A stretch of 64,000 nucleotides of DNA from the NCBI RefSeq assembly GCF_000309385.1, contig NZ_JH976537.1, forward strand, positions 2,374,966-2,438,965. The letters run 5' to 3'. Both the position numbers and the translations under genes were made by a program. Position 1 is the first letter of the stretch. The number at the start of each line of letters is the position of its first letter. The stretch is from Nodosilinea nodulosa PCC 7104 (GTDB lineage: Bacteria; Cyanobacteriota; Cyanobacteriia; Phormidesmidales; Phormidesmidaceae). Positions 42,063 through 51,307 of the stretch are shown here, in pieces. The notes beneath the pieces are model-generated. The model had not been told where the DNA came from and did not search any database. It was given only the letters and a program-made list of their open reading frames with translations.

Positions 42063-42989
42063 ATGACAGAGAAAACTACCATGACTATGTCGCCAAAATC
42101 TGATCGAGAGCTGATGGGGTTTGCCTACGGATTGCTGGGCGTCCTCATTTTTAGCCTGACGCTGCCCGCCACGCGCGTGGCGGTTTCAGAACTTGACCCC
42201 GTTTTTGTGGGGCTGGGTCGAGCGATCGCGGCGGCAGGTCTATCGCTGATTTTGCTTGTCGCCACCCGTCAAACCATCCCTCCAGTCAGGTTTTTACCCA
42301 ATTTCTGCATTGTGGTTGCGGGGGTTGTGGTGGGGTTTCCGCTGCTGTCTGCGATCGCCATGCGCGATGCTCCAGCCTCCTATGGGGCCGTCATTACCGG
42401 GCTGCTGCCGCTCTCGACGGCGCTATGTGGGGTCTGGCGGGCGGGTGAGCGGCCCTCCCTACCGTTCTGGATCTTTGCCGGTTTGGGCAGCGCCCTGGTG
42501 CTTGGTTTCGCGCTGCTCTCGGGGAGCGGCTCAATTCGCCTGGCAGATTTGGCCCTGCTGGGGGCGGTTGCCGCAGCAGGGTTGGGCTATGCAGAGGGTG
42601 CCGTGCTCTCTCACCGCTTTGGGGCGTGGCAGGTCATTTGCTGGGCTTTAGTGTTATCGACCCCCGTGCTTTTGCCCGTTGTGTGGCAACACGCACCGAC
42701 GAATGTTTGGCTGCTTTCACCGAGTGCGGTGGGCAGTTTTTTATACGTCAGCATCTTCAGCATGTTTTTGGGCTTTTTTGCCTGGTATCAGGGGCTGGCC
42801 CTGGGCGGGGTGGCCCGCGTGGGGCAAACTCAGCTGCTGCAACCCTTTTTGACGATTCTGGCGTCAACGCTGTTTCTGGGCGAACGTTTAACGCCTACGA
42901 CCGTAATATTTGCGGTAGGCATTATTGTCTGTGTAGCGCTGGGAAAACGCACGCAAATTGGCACCATGCAGCCGCAGCTCAATCGCTGA
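42063..42989 (+). CDS. DMT-family (EamA) transporter
   Basis: A 308-residue inner-membrane protein with ten predicted helices in two EamA repeats (about 20-145 and 160-300), for example LMGFAYGLLGVLIFSLTLPA and FLYVSIFSMFLGFFAWYQGL. Members export amino acids, nucleobases or other small metabolites. Starts at 42042 (GTG), 42063, 42081 and 42087 are possible. It converges on gntK, with an 11-bp overlap of the ends. Confidence 0.85.
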   Translation: MTEKTTMTMSPKSDRELMGFAYGLLGVLIFSLTLPATRVAVSELDPVFVGLGRAIAAAGLSLILLVATRQTIPPVRFLPNFCIVVAGVVVGFPLLSAIAMRDAPASYGAVITGLLPLSTALCGVWRAGERPSLPFWIFAGLGSALVLGFALLSGSGSIRLADLALLGAVAAAGLGYAEGAVLSHRFGAWQVICWALVLSTPVLLPVVWQHAPTNVWLLSPSAVGSFLYVSIFSMFLGFFAWYQGLALGGVARVGQTQLLQPFLTILASTLFLGERLTPTTVIFAVGIIVCVALGKRTQIGTMQPQLNR

Positions 42990-44523
42990 GCTGAAATTGC
43001 AGGGCGGCGATCGCGTCGTATTCCTTTGCAAACACCTCGGTCAGGTGCTCGAATACGGGCAATACCTTTTGGTAAACCGTCACATTTTCAGCGATGGGCT
43101 GGTGGCGATAGGTTTCGCCAATCATCTCGGTCACCGCCTCCAGCGATGACACCCGGCCCAGCCCGTAGAGGCCCAGCACGGCGGCCCCCAGGCAGGAGCT
43201 TTCGTAGTGCTCTGGAATGGTGACTTCGCGGTTAAAAATGTCGGCCATCATCTGCCGCCACAGGGGCGACTCGGCAAAGCCCCCGGTCGCCTGAATCAGC
43301 TGGGCCGGGCCAGCGAAATCTTCCAGCGCCGTCAGCACCAGGTAGAGGTTGTAGACAATGCCCTCCAGCACCGCCCGCACCAGGTGCGACTTGGTGTGCT
43401 TGACGCTGAGGCCAAAGAACGAGGCGCGGGCGTTGGCGTTCCACAGGGGCGATCGCTCGCCCATCAGGTAGGGGTGAAACAGCAGCCCCTCGGAACCGGG
43501 GGATACGGCTCCAGCCATTGCCGTCAGCAGGCTATACACGTCTTTACCCAGACGTTTGGCGGTGGCCACCTCGGCATCGGCCAGCTGGTCGCGCACCCAG
43601 CGCAGGGCCACGCCGCCGTTGTTCACCGCGCCGCCGATCACCCAGTGGTGTTCGGTGAGGGGGTAGCAAAACAAGCGCTCCTGGGGGTCGGTGATGGGGC
43701 GATCGACCACGGCCCGCACCGCGCCGCTGGTGCCCACGGTCACCGCCACCAGCCCCGGCGAAATCGCCCCCACCCCCAGGTTCGACAGCACCCCATCGCT
43801 GGCTCCGGCAATCAGCGGCGTCTCGGCCCGCAGGCCCATGGCCTCGGCCATGGCGGGCTTGAGTCCGGTTAGAACTTCAGTGGTGGGCACCAGTTTGGAA
43901 AGGGCGCTGGCGCTGACTCCGGCGATCGCCAGCGCCCCTTCATCCCAGTCCAATGTCTCAATATTCAGCAGGCCCATGGCCGTGGCAACGGAGTGGTCCA
44001 CCACGTAGCGGCCCAGCAGCCGGTAAAACACGTACTCTTTGATCGAAATAAACCGCGCCGCCCGCTGAAATAGCTCGGGCCGCTCGTAGCGCAGCCAGGT
44101 GAGCTTGACCAACGGCGACATCGGGTGAATGGGGGTGCCCGTGCGCCGATAGACGGCGTGGCCATCCATATCGGCTTTGATCCGCTTTTCCCAGCCGGCA
44201 CTGCGGTTGTCGGCCCAGGTGATGCTGCGGGTAATGGGCTTGTCGTCGGCATCGACCAAAATCAGGCTGTGCATAGCCGAGCTAAAGCAGAGCCCTAAGA
44301 CCTGGGACGGGTTCAGCACGTAGTCTTCCATGAGCCGCCGCACGGTTTTGACCACGGCGGCAAAGATTTCTTCCGGGTCCTGCTCGGCGGTGGCCACATC
44401 GGGGGTGTAGAGGGGATAGGTGACCAGGGCTTTACCTACCACTTTGCCCGCCGCGGTAAACAAGACCGACTTGGTGCTGGTGGTGCCAATATCGACCCCA
44501 ATGATGTAATTTTCGTTGGCCAT
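42979..44523 (-). CDS. gntK: Gluconokinase (FGGY family)
   Basis: A 514-residue sugar kinase that phosphorylates gluconate to 6-phosphogluconate for the pentose phosphate or Entner-Doudoroff route. The N-terminal phosphate loop is GVDIGTTSTKSVLF. Next come SSAMHSLILVDADDKPITR and TWADNRS, the substrate part GTPIHPMSPLVKL, and the C-terminal ATPase signature VLEGIVYNLYLVL plus QATGGFAESPLW. Length and GTPIHPMSP fit the FGGY gluconokinase branch. It follows gntP on the same strand. Confidence 0.92.
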   Translation of the reverse strand: MANENYIIGVDIGTTSTKSVLFTAAGKVVGKALVTYPLYTPDVATAEQDPEEIFAAVVKTVRRLMEDYVLNPSQVLGLCFSSAMHSLILVDADDKPITRSITWADNRSAGWEKRIKADMDGHAVYRRTGTPIHPMSPLVKLTWLRYERPELFQRAARFISIKEYVFYRLLGRYVVDHSVATAMGLLNIETLDWDEGALAIAGVSASALSKLVPTTEVLTGLKPAMAEAMGLRAETPLIAGASDGVLSNLGVGAISPGLVAVTVGTSGAVRAVVDRPITDPQERLFCYPLTEHHWVIGGAVNNGGVALRWVRDQLADAEVATAKRLGKDVYSLLTAMAGAVSPGSEGLLFHPYLMGERSPLWNANARASFFGLSVKHTKSHLVRAVLEGIVYNLYLVLTALEDFAGPAQLIQATGGFAESPLWRQMMADIFNREVTIPEHYESSCLGAAVLGLYGLGRVSSLEAVTEMIGETYRHQPIAENVTVYQKVLPVFEHLTEVFAKEYDAIAALQFQLSD

Positions 44524-44643
44524 AGTGATATTTAGAAAGGTGCGTTACAGGCAGGTTGCGTTGAAGGGCTTGGCTGGAGCGGCAGGGTAGAATTCTCTAA
44601 ATCTTCGTCAAGCAGAGGCTTTGAACCTAAATAGCCCCCGAGC

Positions 44644-44674
44644 AAGGGGATCTAAAGCCACAATAGATCCCCTT
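44644..44674 (-). other. Intercistronic stem-loop between gntP and gntK
   Basis: An 11-bp stem AAGGGGATCTA / TAGATCCCCTT with a 9-nt loop, 30 nt after the gntP stop. It lacks a T-run on the minus strand, so it more likely stabilises or partly attenuates the transcript than ends it. Confidence 0.5.
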
Positions 44675-44703
44675 TTCAAACAACCTCTACAGGGGCGTTA
44701 GGG

Positions 44704-46056
44704 CTACAGAAACAGGCTTACGATCAGCATGACGATAAGGCCGACAACGCCGACAATGGTCTCCATTACCGTCCACGATTGCAGGGTTTGCTTCTCGGTC
44801 ATCCCCAAGAATCGGCCCACCAGCCAAAAGCCCGAGTCGTTGACGTGGGAGAGCACCGTGGCACCAGAGGCGATCGCAATTACAATCGCCCCCACCATCG
44901 GCGCCGAGTAGTTGGCCATTTCCACCGCCGGGGCCACCAGACCCGCCGCCGTCACCATGGACACCGTAGCCGAACCCTGGCTTACCCGCACCACCGTAGC
45001 GATCAAAAAAGCCAGCAAAATAATCGGCAGGTTTGACGCCGCCATCGCATTGGCCAGGGCTTCACCTACCCCAGTTTTAATTAGGGTGCGGCCAAACACG
45101 CCGCCAGCTCCGGTAACGAGAATAATCAAGCCAATTGGCTCAAAGGATTTGGTGGCAATGCGCTGAATATCGTTGCGGGTGTAGCCCCGCTGGGTGCCCA
45201 AAAAGTAGAACGACAGCAGCGTCACAATGGTCAGCGCCGTAAACGGGTGGCCGATAAACGCCGCCCAGTTGCGCACGGCATTGTCCTCGGGTAGCGCCAC
45301 CCCCAGCACGGTGTTGAGCAAAATCAGCACCAGCGGCACGGCCACCAGGGTAATCACCATGGCAAAGCTGGGCAGGGCCTTATCGACGGTGCCCTGGGTG
45401 GGCTGGTCTTCCACCTCCATTTCGGTGGGCACGGTCAGGTGAATTTTGCCCGCAATTTTTTTGCCAAAAAATACCCCACCGATCGCCATCGCCGGAATAC
45501 CAGCAATCAGCCCCATCAGAATTACCCAGCCCAGGTCGGCCCCAATCAGCGAGGCCACCGCCACCGGCCCCGGCGTCGGCGGAATGAACGAGTGCCCCAC
45601 CGCAATGCCCGCCACCAGGGGAATGGCGTAGTACAGCAGCGATCGCCCGGTGCGCCGACCCAGGCTATACACCAGCGGAATCGACAAAATCAGCGCGACA
45701 TCGAAAAATACCGGAATGGCGATCAGCACCCCGGCCAATCCTAAGGCCCAGGGGGCGTTGTCCTCGCCGAACTTTTTGACCAGGGAGTTGGCAATCTGCT
45801 CGGCTCCGCCCGAGACCTGAAGCATTTCGCCAAACATCGCCCCCAGGGCAATCACAATGGCGATATAGCCCAGGGTATTGCCCATCCCCTCTTGAATCGT
45901 CCCGGCAATCTCTGCCGGGGGAATACCGCCAATAATGGCGACAAAAAAGCTCACCAGCAGCAGCGCCAAAAAGGCCTGCAAGCGCATCACAATGACTAAA
46001 AATAGCAGCAGGGCAATGCCCAGCACCGCTATAAACAACAACGAAAAAGTAGACAT
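44704..46056 (-). CDS. gntP: Gluconate permease (GntP family)
   Basis: A 450-residue proton-coupled carrier with about 12-14 helices (AIVIALGAMFGEMLQVSGGAE, VLIAIPVFFDVALILSIPLV, SFIPPTPGPVAVASLIGADL). The block VSQGSATVSMVTAAGLVAP and the C-terminal LSHVNDSGFWLVGRFLGMTE are GntP signatures. I start at MSTFSLLFIAVLG (46056). With gntK it forms a gluconate uptake and phosphorylation operon; no gntR-type regulator is adjacent. Confidence 0.93.
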   Translation of the reverse strand: MSTFSLLFIAVLGIALLLFLVIVMRLQAFLALLLVSFFVAIIGGIPPAEIAGTIQEGMGNTLGYIAIVIALGAMFGEMLQVSGGAEQIANSLVKKFGEDNAPWALGLAGVLIAIPVFFDVALILSIPLVYSLGRRTGRSLLYYAIPLVAGIAVGHSFIPPTPGPVAVASLIGADLGWVILMGLIAGIPAMAIGGVFFGKKIAGKIHLTVPTEMEVEDQPTQGTVDKALPSFAMVITLVAVPLVLILLNTVLGVALPEDNAVRNWAAFIGHPFTALTIVTLLSFYFLGTQRGYTRNDIQRIATKSFEPIGLIILVTGAGGVFGRTLIKTGVGEALANAMAASNLPIILLAFLIATVVRVSQGSATVSMVTAAGLVAPAVEMANYSAPMVGAIVIAIASGATVLSHVNDSGFWLVGRFLGMTEKQTLQSWTVMETIVGVVGLIVMLIVSLFL

Positions 46057-46527
46057 TTTTGAGAATCCTGTACATTGTGCCAAGCATCATTTTGCCCAAA
46101 ATGCTATGGACAGGCCGAGCCTTGGCAACCGTTATCGAATGCGTAGAAACGCCAAAATCGGACAAAAGTAAATCGACTGCAAGATAGACATTTCTATCAG
46201 CGATCTTTACCCACAGGGGCTATGGCTACCAGCCCAACCAAAGGCCAGACCTGAGATAGCGCAAGCACTCCCTACAAGCCAGAGACAATATTACCTGCCA
46301 GGTTAAGGACAAATTAACCCGAGAAAAAACCAAGGAAATCTTTAAAGCCCGGCTTTTCCTAAGCGACAATATAAATTTTGTCGATAATATTATCTTAAAA
46401 AGAAAGGGTTAAAAAAGAGAAATTTAATTCACAAAAATAAACTGTGCTGCAAAAATTTTGGTGCAGTGCTCAACAAATTGCGAATACTTCACCAAAAATT
46501 TCTATCCAAAGTAGGATGACGTTTTGC
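46057..46527. other. AT-rich promoter region of the gluconate operon
   Basis: About 470 bp between gntP and the end of rsgA, clearly AT-rich at 46360-46450. It contains the 12-bp perfect palindrome GATAATATTATC (46383-46394), a possible operator. No gene is seen. Confidence 0.5.
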
Positions 46528-47592
46528 CTATTTTTGTGGGCGATCGCGCATAGCTTTGTGAATCGTCTTCCAACGCCGTTTGCTGTTAAGGCTAGCGCGG
46601 GCATCCTGGCGCTGGTCGATCCACTGCTGCTCGCGCTGGAGCTTGTGGTAGCTGCGCAGGCGATCGCGCTCTAGTTCCCCCGCTGCGATCGCTGCCTCCA
46701 CCGCACAGCCCGGTTCCCCCTGGTGCCGACAGTCGCGAAACCGGCAGTCCTCCGCCAGTTCCTCAATATCGGCAAAGGTAGCTTCCAGCCCCTCGCTGGT
46801 GGTCCAGAGCTGTAACTCGCGCATGCCCGGCGTGTCGATCAGCAGCGCCCCCGAGGGCAGGGGCAGCAGGTGCCGCCCTGTCGTCGTATGCCGCCCGCGA
46901 CTGTCATCGTCGCGCACCGCCTGGGTGGTTTGCTGCTGGCTGCCCAAAAAGTGGTTCGTCAGCGTAGACTTACCCACCCCCGACGACCCAATTAGCGCCA
47001 CGGTTTGCCCTGGCCCCAGGTAGGGTTCAAGCTGCTCTAGCCCTGCTCCCGTAGCGGCGCTGACGGCGTGAACCGGCACGCCAAAAGCAATGGACTCAAC
47101 CTGATCCACCAGTTCATCCAAATCGGGACAGGCATCGGCCTTATTCAACACAATCACCGGGGTGGCCCGGCTTTCCCAGGCGGCCACCAGGTAGCGCTCA
47201 ATGCGGCGCAGGTTAAAGTCGCCATCGAGCCCCGTCACCAAAAACACAGTATCCACGTTGGCGGCTACCACCTGGCCCTCGGTCTTGCCGCCCGCCGCCT
47301 TGCGCACAAATTCGCTCTGGCGGGGCAACACGGCGTGGATGACGGCGTGGGCACCCTCATCCTGCCGCTGCATTACCACCCAATCGCCCACCGCCGGGAA
47401 GGTTTGCATGTCTTCGGCCTGGTGGCGAAACTGCCCAGCGATTTCTGCTGACAGTTCTCCGTCTGGGGTTAAGAGTCGATAGGCACCGCGATGCTCCAGG
47501 GCGACTCGGCCCGCTTCAAAACCTGCCTCTGCCCAGGGGGCAAACGCGCGATCGCAGGCGGCATTCCACCCGCCTAATTCAGTTAAGTTCAA
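46528..47592 (-). CDS. rsgA: Ribosome small subunit-dependent GTPase RsgA
   Basis: A 354-residue circularly permuted GTPase that checks late maturation of the 30S subunit. An OB-fold occupies about 25-110. The G motifs appear in permuted order: VLNKADAC (G4), GSSGVGKSTLTNHFLG (G1, about 212) and DTPGMREL (G3). The C-terminal zinc knuckle has Cys-Cys-His-Cys in CRFRDCRHQGEPGC. Length is normal. Confidence 0.95.
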   Translation of the reverse strand: MNLTELGGWNAACDRAFAPWAEAGFEAGRVALEHRGAYRLLTPDGELSAEIAGQFRHQAEDMQTFPAVGDWVVMQRQDEGAHAVIHAVLPRQSEFVRKAAGGKTEGQVVAANVDTVFLVTGLDGDFNLRRIERYLVAAWESRATPVIVLNKADACPDLDELVDQVESIAFGVPVHAVSAATGAGLEQLEPYLGPGQTVALIGSSGVGKSTLTNHFLGSQQQTTQAVRDDDSRGRHTTTGRHLLPLPSGALLIDTPGMRELQLWTTSEGLEATFADIEELAEDCRFRDCRHQGEPGCAVEAAIAAGELERDRLRSYHKLQREQQWIDQRQDARASLNSKRRWKTIHKAMRDRPQK

Positions 47593-47925
47593 GGGTCTTT
47601 CCTCAAATGAAGCCTACGTAGGGCAAGGCTTCACGCGGTCAGCCCAACAGAGGTGCCGCCTAGCCTTGCCGGAAAGAATGTTGATTGCCGCTCAATACCG
47701 ACTCAGCCATAGGTACCTCCTTGGCACGAACTTACCCAGGTGCTTAGACCCGTCTCCAAAGCATAGCGATCGCCGCCGCTGCGCGAAGCCCCTTTCCCAA
47801 AGCCGAAAAAAAACTTCATCGATCTGCCCTCTTTGATCATGTCCGCTGCGGTGGGGGGAACCCTAACGCCCAGAGCACTTTCTGTAACCCACAGGTCTGT
47901 AACCAATCGATCTGAAGTGATACCG

Positions 47926-48381
47926 ATGATTAACATGACTGCGGCAGCACTGCTATCTCTGGGTCTATCCCTGCATGTTTTAGGCGGAAACCACACGCTT
48001 TTGGCGGCGATCGGCATTATATTCGCCATGGCATTCTTCCTATTGATGTATCTGCAATACCCCATTCTGTTTGTCGGGTCAGCCCGCTATCCCCTGGCCA
48101 GAAAGTGCTTCCCGCTGGTTCGCTGGGCCATCTTTGCCATTTACTTCGCCGATTTATCCACCACGCTGATGGGCTATTTGGGTGGCCCCCAGTGGGGAGT
48201 CTCTGTCCATGCCTACAGTATTTGGGCCGGGGTTTACCTGGTGGTCTACAGTCTGGCGATTTTGACCGGGCCGCCCAAGCGGCGGCGGCGCAGAAAGATT
48301 CTCCCCCGCTATCGCTGGCGGCAGTGGGAGGGGCAGCTGGTGCCAATTCCGATCTCGTCGCAGCGGTATCCAGAAATTTAG
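47926..48381 (+). CDS. Hypothetical membrane protein with three or four helices
   Basis: A 151-residue protein from the ATG at 47926. Hydrophobic segments are at about 5-40 (LLSLGLSLHVLGG, LLAAIGIIFAMAFFLLMYLQ), 58-78 (LVRWAIFAIYFADLSTT) and 95-118 (IWAGVYLVVYSLAILTG). A strongly basic tail follows (PPKRRRRRKILPRYRWR), which should lie in the cytoplasm. I do not recognise a family. Upstream frame to 47833 is possible but unlikely. Confidence 0.6.
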   Translation: MINMTAAALLSLGLSLHVLGGNHTLLAAIGIIFAMAFFLLMYLQYPILFVGSARYPLARKCFPLVRWAIFAIYFADLSTTLMGYLGGPQWGVSVHAYSIWAGVYLVVYSLAILTGPPKRRRRRKILPRYRWRQWEGQLVPIPISSQRYPEI

Positions 48382-48489
48382 GGATCATTGCCCCTAACTA
48401 TCGCTCTGGGCGATGGGTTGATGCGATCGCTACACTCTCCTCCATGGAGAACGCTACAGTCCATGGCAATCAACAGACGACCCTATGCC

Positions 48490-48755
48490 AGAGACTGCTC
48501 GACCTAGCTCAGAGATTGCTCGACCTAGCTTAGAGATTGCTCGACTAAACTCAAAGACTACACAACTAAGCTCACAGACTGCTCGACTAGGCTCACAGAC
48601 TACTCGACCAAGCTCACAGACTGCTCGACTAGGCTCAAAGACTGCTCAACTAAGCTCAGAGACTGCTCAACTAAGCTCAGAGACTACCCAACTAGGCTCA
48701 AAGACTACCCAACTAGGCTCAGGGACTACTCGGCTAGGCCCAAAGACTACTTGGC
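48490..48755 (+). repeat. 21-bp tandem repeat array (12 units plus a partial one)
   Basis: Twelve head-to-tail 21-bp units of the type A(G/A)AGACTGCTCGACTAAGCTC, with no unrelated spacers, then a partial thirteenth. In the +2 frame from 48485 the units encode seven-residue repeats such as SSETARL. Because 21 is a multiple of three, copy-number change keeps the frame. Confidence 0.9.
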
Positions 48756-48879
48756 GCAAAATATTACGATCTAAGGCTGAGAGTGTAACAATTCTTACTT
48801 GCGTTGGGCAGTGCGATCGCTTAAATTATTCGGCTATAGCTGTGTGCGTGCAGCTTGTCTTCCCAAAAATTTGGTCAAG

Positions 48880-49008
48880 CGCCACTGGAAGGTGTTGGTA
48901 CCACCAACCAGCGGCTAACCCCGTCGACAGAACCGAGCTGTCTCGGAGGCTAAGGTTGATTTTACCTGGCCGCCCTGAACTGCACATGTCTGGGGCGGCC
49001 AAGTTTTT
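48880..49008 (+). ncRNA. Structured RNA candidate ending in an intrinsic terminator
   Basis: Three hairpins in a row: GTTGG-N5-CCAAC (48894-48908), GACAG-N7-CTGTC (48926-48942) and a 9-bp TGGCCGCCC / GGGCGGCCA stem (48967-49001) followed by AGTTTTT. This is the layout of a small RNA, or of a leader with an attenuator ahead of the split gene at 49049. No RNA family is recognised. Confidence 0.4.
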
Positions 49009-49069
49009 GGGGGTTTCCTGCCCATCCATCTCTTTGGAGGAATCCCTCATGTTGTGTTCAACCCGTCAA

Positions 49070-50578
49070 GATCCCCGAGTTCTTCAACTCGACTTTAGCC
49101 ATTAGCGTAAAGGGCTAGAGAGCAAAAGATGAAGAAACTGGAGCCGAGCCGGACCAACCCGGTAGGCTTAGCTCCAGTGTTATGTCATTAAACTCATGCT
49201 GAGTCTACCCAACGAGATTGCGGACGTGTTGGCTCCGTTTCGAGGGGTGTTCGCCCAACAGCGCAGTTGGCAGAAGGCGCAAACCATGCTGGTGGGAGCA
49301 ATCTTATGTCAGGGCCATCGCACGGTCAGTCGGGTCTTGCAGGTGATGGGCCTAGGACAAACGCAGCAGTATGGGAAGTATTACCGGATGTTGAGTCGGG
49401 TGGGCTGGAGCGGGTTGGCTGCCGCGCAGACGCTTTTGAGCCTGATTATGCTGGCATTCGTCGGCACCGAAACGGTGGTGATTGGGATTGATGAAACCTT
49501 AGAGCGTCGGTGGGGCCACCGAATTTGGGGGTTGGGCATCTACCGCGATGGGGTGAAATCAAGTCGCACTCACACGGTCAAAAGCAGTGGGGTGCGGTGG
49601 CAAGTGATGCAAGTGTTGGTGCGCCTGCCGTGGTCGCCTCGGGTGTGGGCACTGCCGTTTTTCAGCTTGATGGTGCCGTCTGAAGCGACCCCACGGGGCA
49701 AGCGGGCTTACCGCAGTAGTTTGGACTGGGCCATCGTCATGGTGCGGGTGGTGAGTCGGTGGTTAAAGCGCTACTGGGTGTGCGTCGGGGATGGGGGCTA
49801 TGGCAATGCCAAGTTTGGCTGGGCCTGCCGCCGCCACGGGGTGGCGTTAGTGGCTCGATTGCCCTGGAAAGCCAATCTCTATGAGTTTGCCCCCACGATG
49901 CCGCCACGCTATCCCGGTCGTCCCCGCACCAAAGGGGTGCGCCTGCCGTCGATGCAACACCACCTGGAACGTCTCAGCGTTGAGTCGGGACCCTTTCACA
50001 TTCTGCCCTGGTATGGGGGCCACCATGCTCTGCGGCAATTGGTTACCGGTACGGCGGTGTGGGATGTCGATGGCTATCCCCCCTTGCCCTTACGGTGGGT
50101 GTTGGTCATTGACCCCACCGGAGTCCACCCCCCCACCGCCTTGTTCTCCACCAGCCTCTTGCTCAGCCCACCTCAGATTGTCGAACTCTACGTCGCTCGC
50201 TGGAGCCTGGAAGTGACCTTTGAAGAAGCCCGTGCCCATCTAGGCGTGCAATCCCAACGCCAGTGGTCGAAAGCCGCCACCACTCGCACCACCCCAGTGC
50301 TGTTTGCGCTCTTCTCCTTGGTCTGCTTGATAGCCAACCGTCTCCATGCCTTCACCCCACTGGTGCCCCACACCACCGCTTGGTATGCCAAGCCGGAAAT
50401 CACCTTCTCTGATTTATTGTGGGCGGTGCGAACTGCTCTGTGGCGCGCTCGGGTAGTTCCCCGACTGGCTCCCAGCCCTGATCCGGCATTATCCCTAGAG
50501 GCAGAGCGCGAACAGTTGATTCAACTGCTCGCAGCCTCTTTCTGATTGGCTAAAGTCGAGTTCAAGAACTGGGGGATC
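49070..50578. mobile_element. IS701-like insertion sequence
   Basis: A 1.5-kb element with 32-bp terminal inverted repeats including GATC (49070-49101 and 50547-50578; 30 of 32 match, both starting GATCCCC and ending CTTTAGCCA when read inward). The outer GATC on each side is best read as a 4-bp target duplication, since one copy restores the interrupted gene. It carries one intact transposase. Confidence 0.88.
49196..50545 (+). CDS. IS701/IS4-type DDE transposase
   Basis: A 449-residue transposase with an RNase H-like catalytic core. The first Asp is in VVIGIDETLERRWGHR (about residue 99), the second in WVCVGDGGYGNAKFGW (about 200) and the Glu in the Y(2)R(3)E-like YVARWSLEVTFEEARAHLG (about 330-348). 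The long insertion between second Asp and Glu is typical of IS4 relatives, and FEEARAHLGVQSQRQWS fits IS701. The gene is intact, so the element may be active. The frame fills most of the element. Confidence 0.9.
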   Translation: MLSLPNEIADVLAPFRGVFAQQRSWQKAQTMLVGAILCQGHRTVSRVLQVMGLGQTQQYGKYYRMLSRVGWSGLAAAQTLLSLIMLAFVGTETVVIGIDETLERRWGHRIWGLGIYRDGVKSSRTHTVKSSGVRWQVMQVLVRLPWSPRVWALPFFSLMVPSEATPRGKRAYRSSLDWAIVMVRVVSRWLKRYWVCVGDGGYGNAKFGWACRRHGVALVARLPWKANLYEFAPTMPPRYPGRPRTKGVRLPSMQHHLERLSVESGPFHILPWYGGHHALRQLVTGTAVWDVDGYPPLPLRWVLVIDPTGVHPPTALFSTSLLLSPPQIVELYVARWSLEVTFEEARAHLGVQSQRQWSKAATTRTTPVLFALFSLVCLIANRLHAFTPLVPHTTAWYAKPEITFSDLLWAVRTALWRARVVPRLAPSPDPALSLEAEREQLIQLLAASF

Positions 50579-50893
50579 TAAATCCCTTGCGCCTGACTAC
50601 TCCCAACTCCCAGCCGGGGCGCGAACGATTGCGTCACCTGATCATCGGCTCACCAGAAGGAGTGCAGGGCGCGATCAACCACCTGCATCTGCTCCACTAC
50701 GCCGAGCGCCTGGAGTGGAGCCGCCTGTTCACCATCCCAGAATCTGGGATTTTGATCATCCCAGAGCAGGGCGAGGTGTTTAGCTACCTGTTGCGGTATC
50801 GACAGATCGGTTAAACCCCAAAAACAAAGCAAGCCTTGCCCGTTGTAGCCACCTAATGGGCAAGGTTTTAGCTTTTCCCCAAATCCCGAACGT

Positions 50894-51307
50894 TTAGCCA
50901 GGATACTGCTTAGCGATGAAAAGCTGCTGACGCTCCAACCGCCGCTCAGAATCGTTTAGTTGCAGAATATTAGTGGTCACTCTTCCTTCCGGAGTTAGCG
51001 GCACAATCTCAGCTTCATCACTGAGTTGAAAGTGTTCTTGCCATCGTTGAGTTCTGGGATTAAAAAACGGAGTCAGCTTGTTCGTTACAGGATCGATGGA
51101 GCCTAGATCAGTCCCTTTTGCCCGATTGCAGTAAGGACAAGCCAACGCCAGGTTATCCGCTAACGTAGCACCACCATGCTTTTCAGCGACAATGTGCTCC
51201 ATTTCAAACGTAAATAAGGTTGCTTTTTGAGGAAACAAGCAATATTCACAACGGTTGCCAGCCCGTTGAGTTACCAATTGTCTGAGGGCAGCTGAGACGT
51301 AGCTCAT
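50894..51307 (-). CDS. HNH endonuclease
   Basis: A 137-residue nuclease. The zinc and catalytic residues are seen in NRCEYCLFP (CxxC, about 17-25), the HNH core MEHIVAEKHGGATLADNLAL (about 36-55) and ACPYCNRAKGTD (second CxxC). It is a stand-alone HNH protein, as found in selfish elements and defence islands. The upstream gene ends inside its start codon (ATGA overlap), so the two are translated together. Confidence 0.88.
   Translation of the reverse strand: MSYVSAALRQLVTQRAGNRCEYCLFPQKATLFTFEMEHIVAEKHGGATLADNLALACPYCNRAKGTDLGSIDPVTNKLTPFFNPRTQRWQEHFQLSDEAEIVPLTPEGRVTTNILQLNDSERRLERQQLFIAKQYPG

Larger units (their letters stand above)
49049..50814 (+). pseudogene. Small conserved cyanobacterial gene split by the IS element
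   Basis: The 5' part (49049-49073) has a strong TTTGGAGGAATCCCTC ribosome site and encodes MLCSTRQD. The 3' part (50579-50814) encodes the rest, including RERLRHLIIGSPEGVQGAIN, HLHLLHYAERLEWS and GEVFSYLLRYRQIG. Removing the element plus one GATC copy restores a single 86-residue frame through codon CTA. The 3' part alone could start from a TTG at 50587. The protein resembles a short family of unknown function that is common in cyanobacteria. Confidence 0.8.

Noticed and set aside
43207..43872. 221-codon plus-strand frame inside gntK
   Set aside because: Opposite strand of a clear FGGY kinase, composition typical of shadows.
48490..48755. CRISPR array
   Set aside because: Units are contiguous 21-mers without unique spacers and no cas genes are near.
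48485..49105. 206-codon protein containing the seven-residue repeats
   Set aside because: After the array the frame crosses a terminator-like hairpin and a HIP1 site and loses protein character; its last part is simply the start of the IS-split gene. Kept only as a remark.
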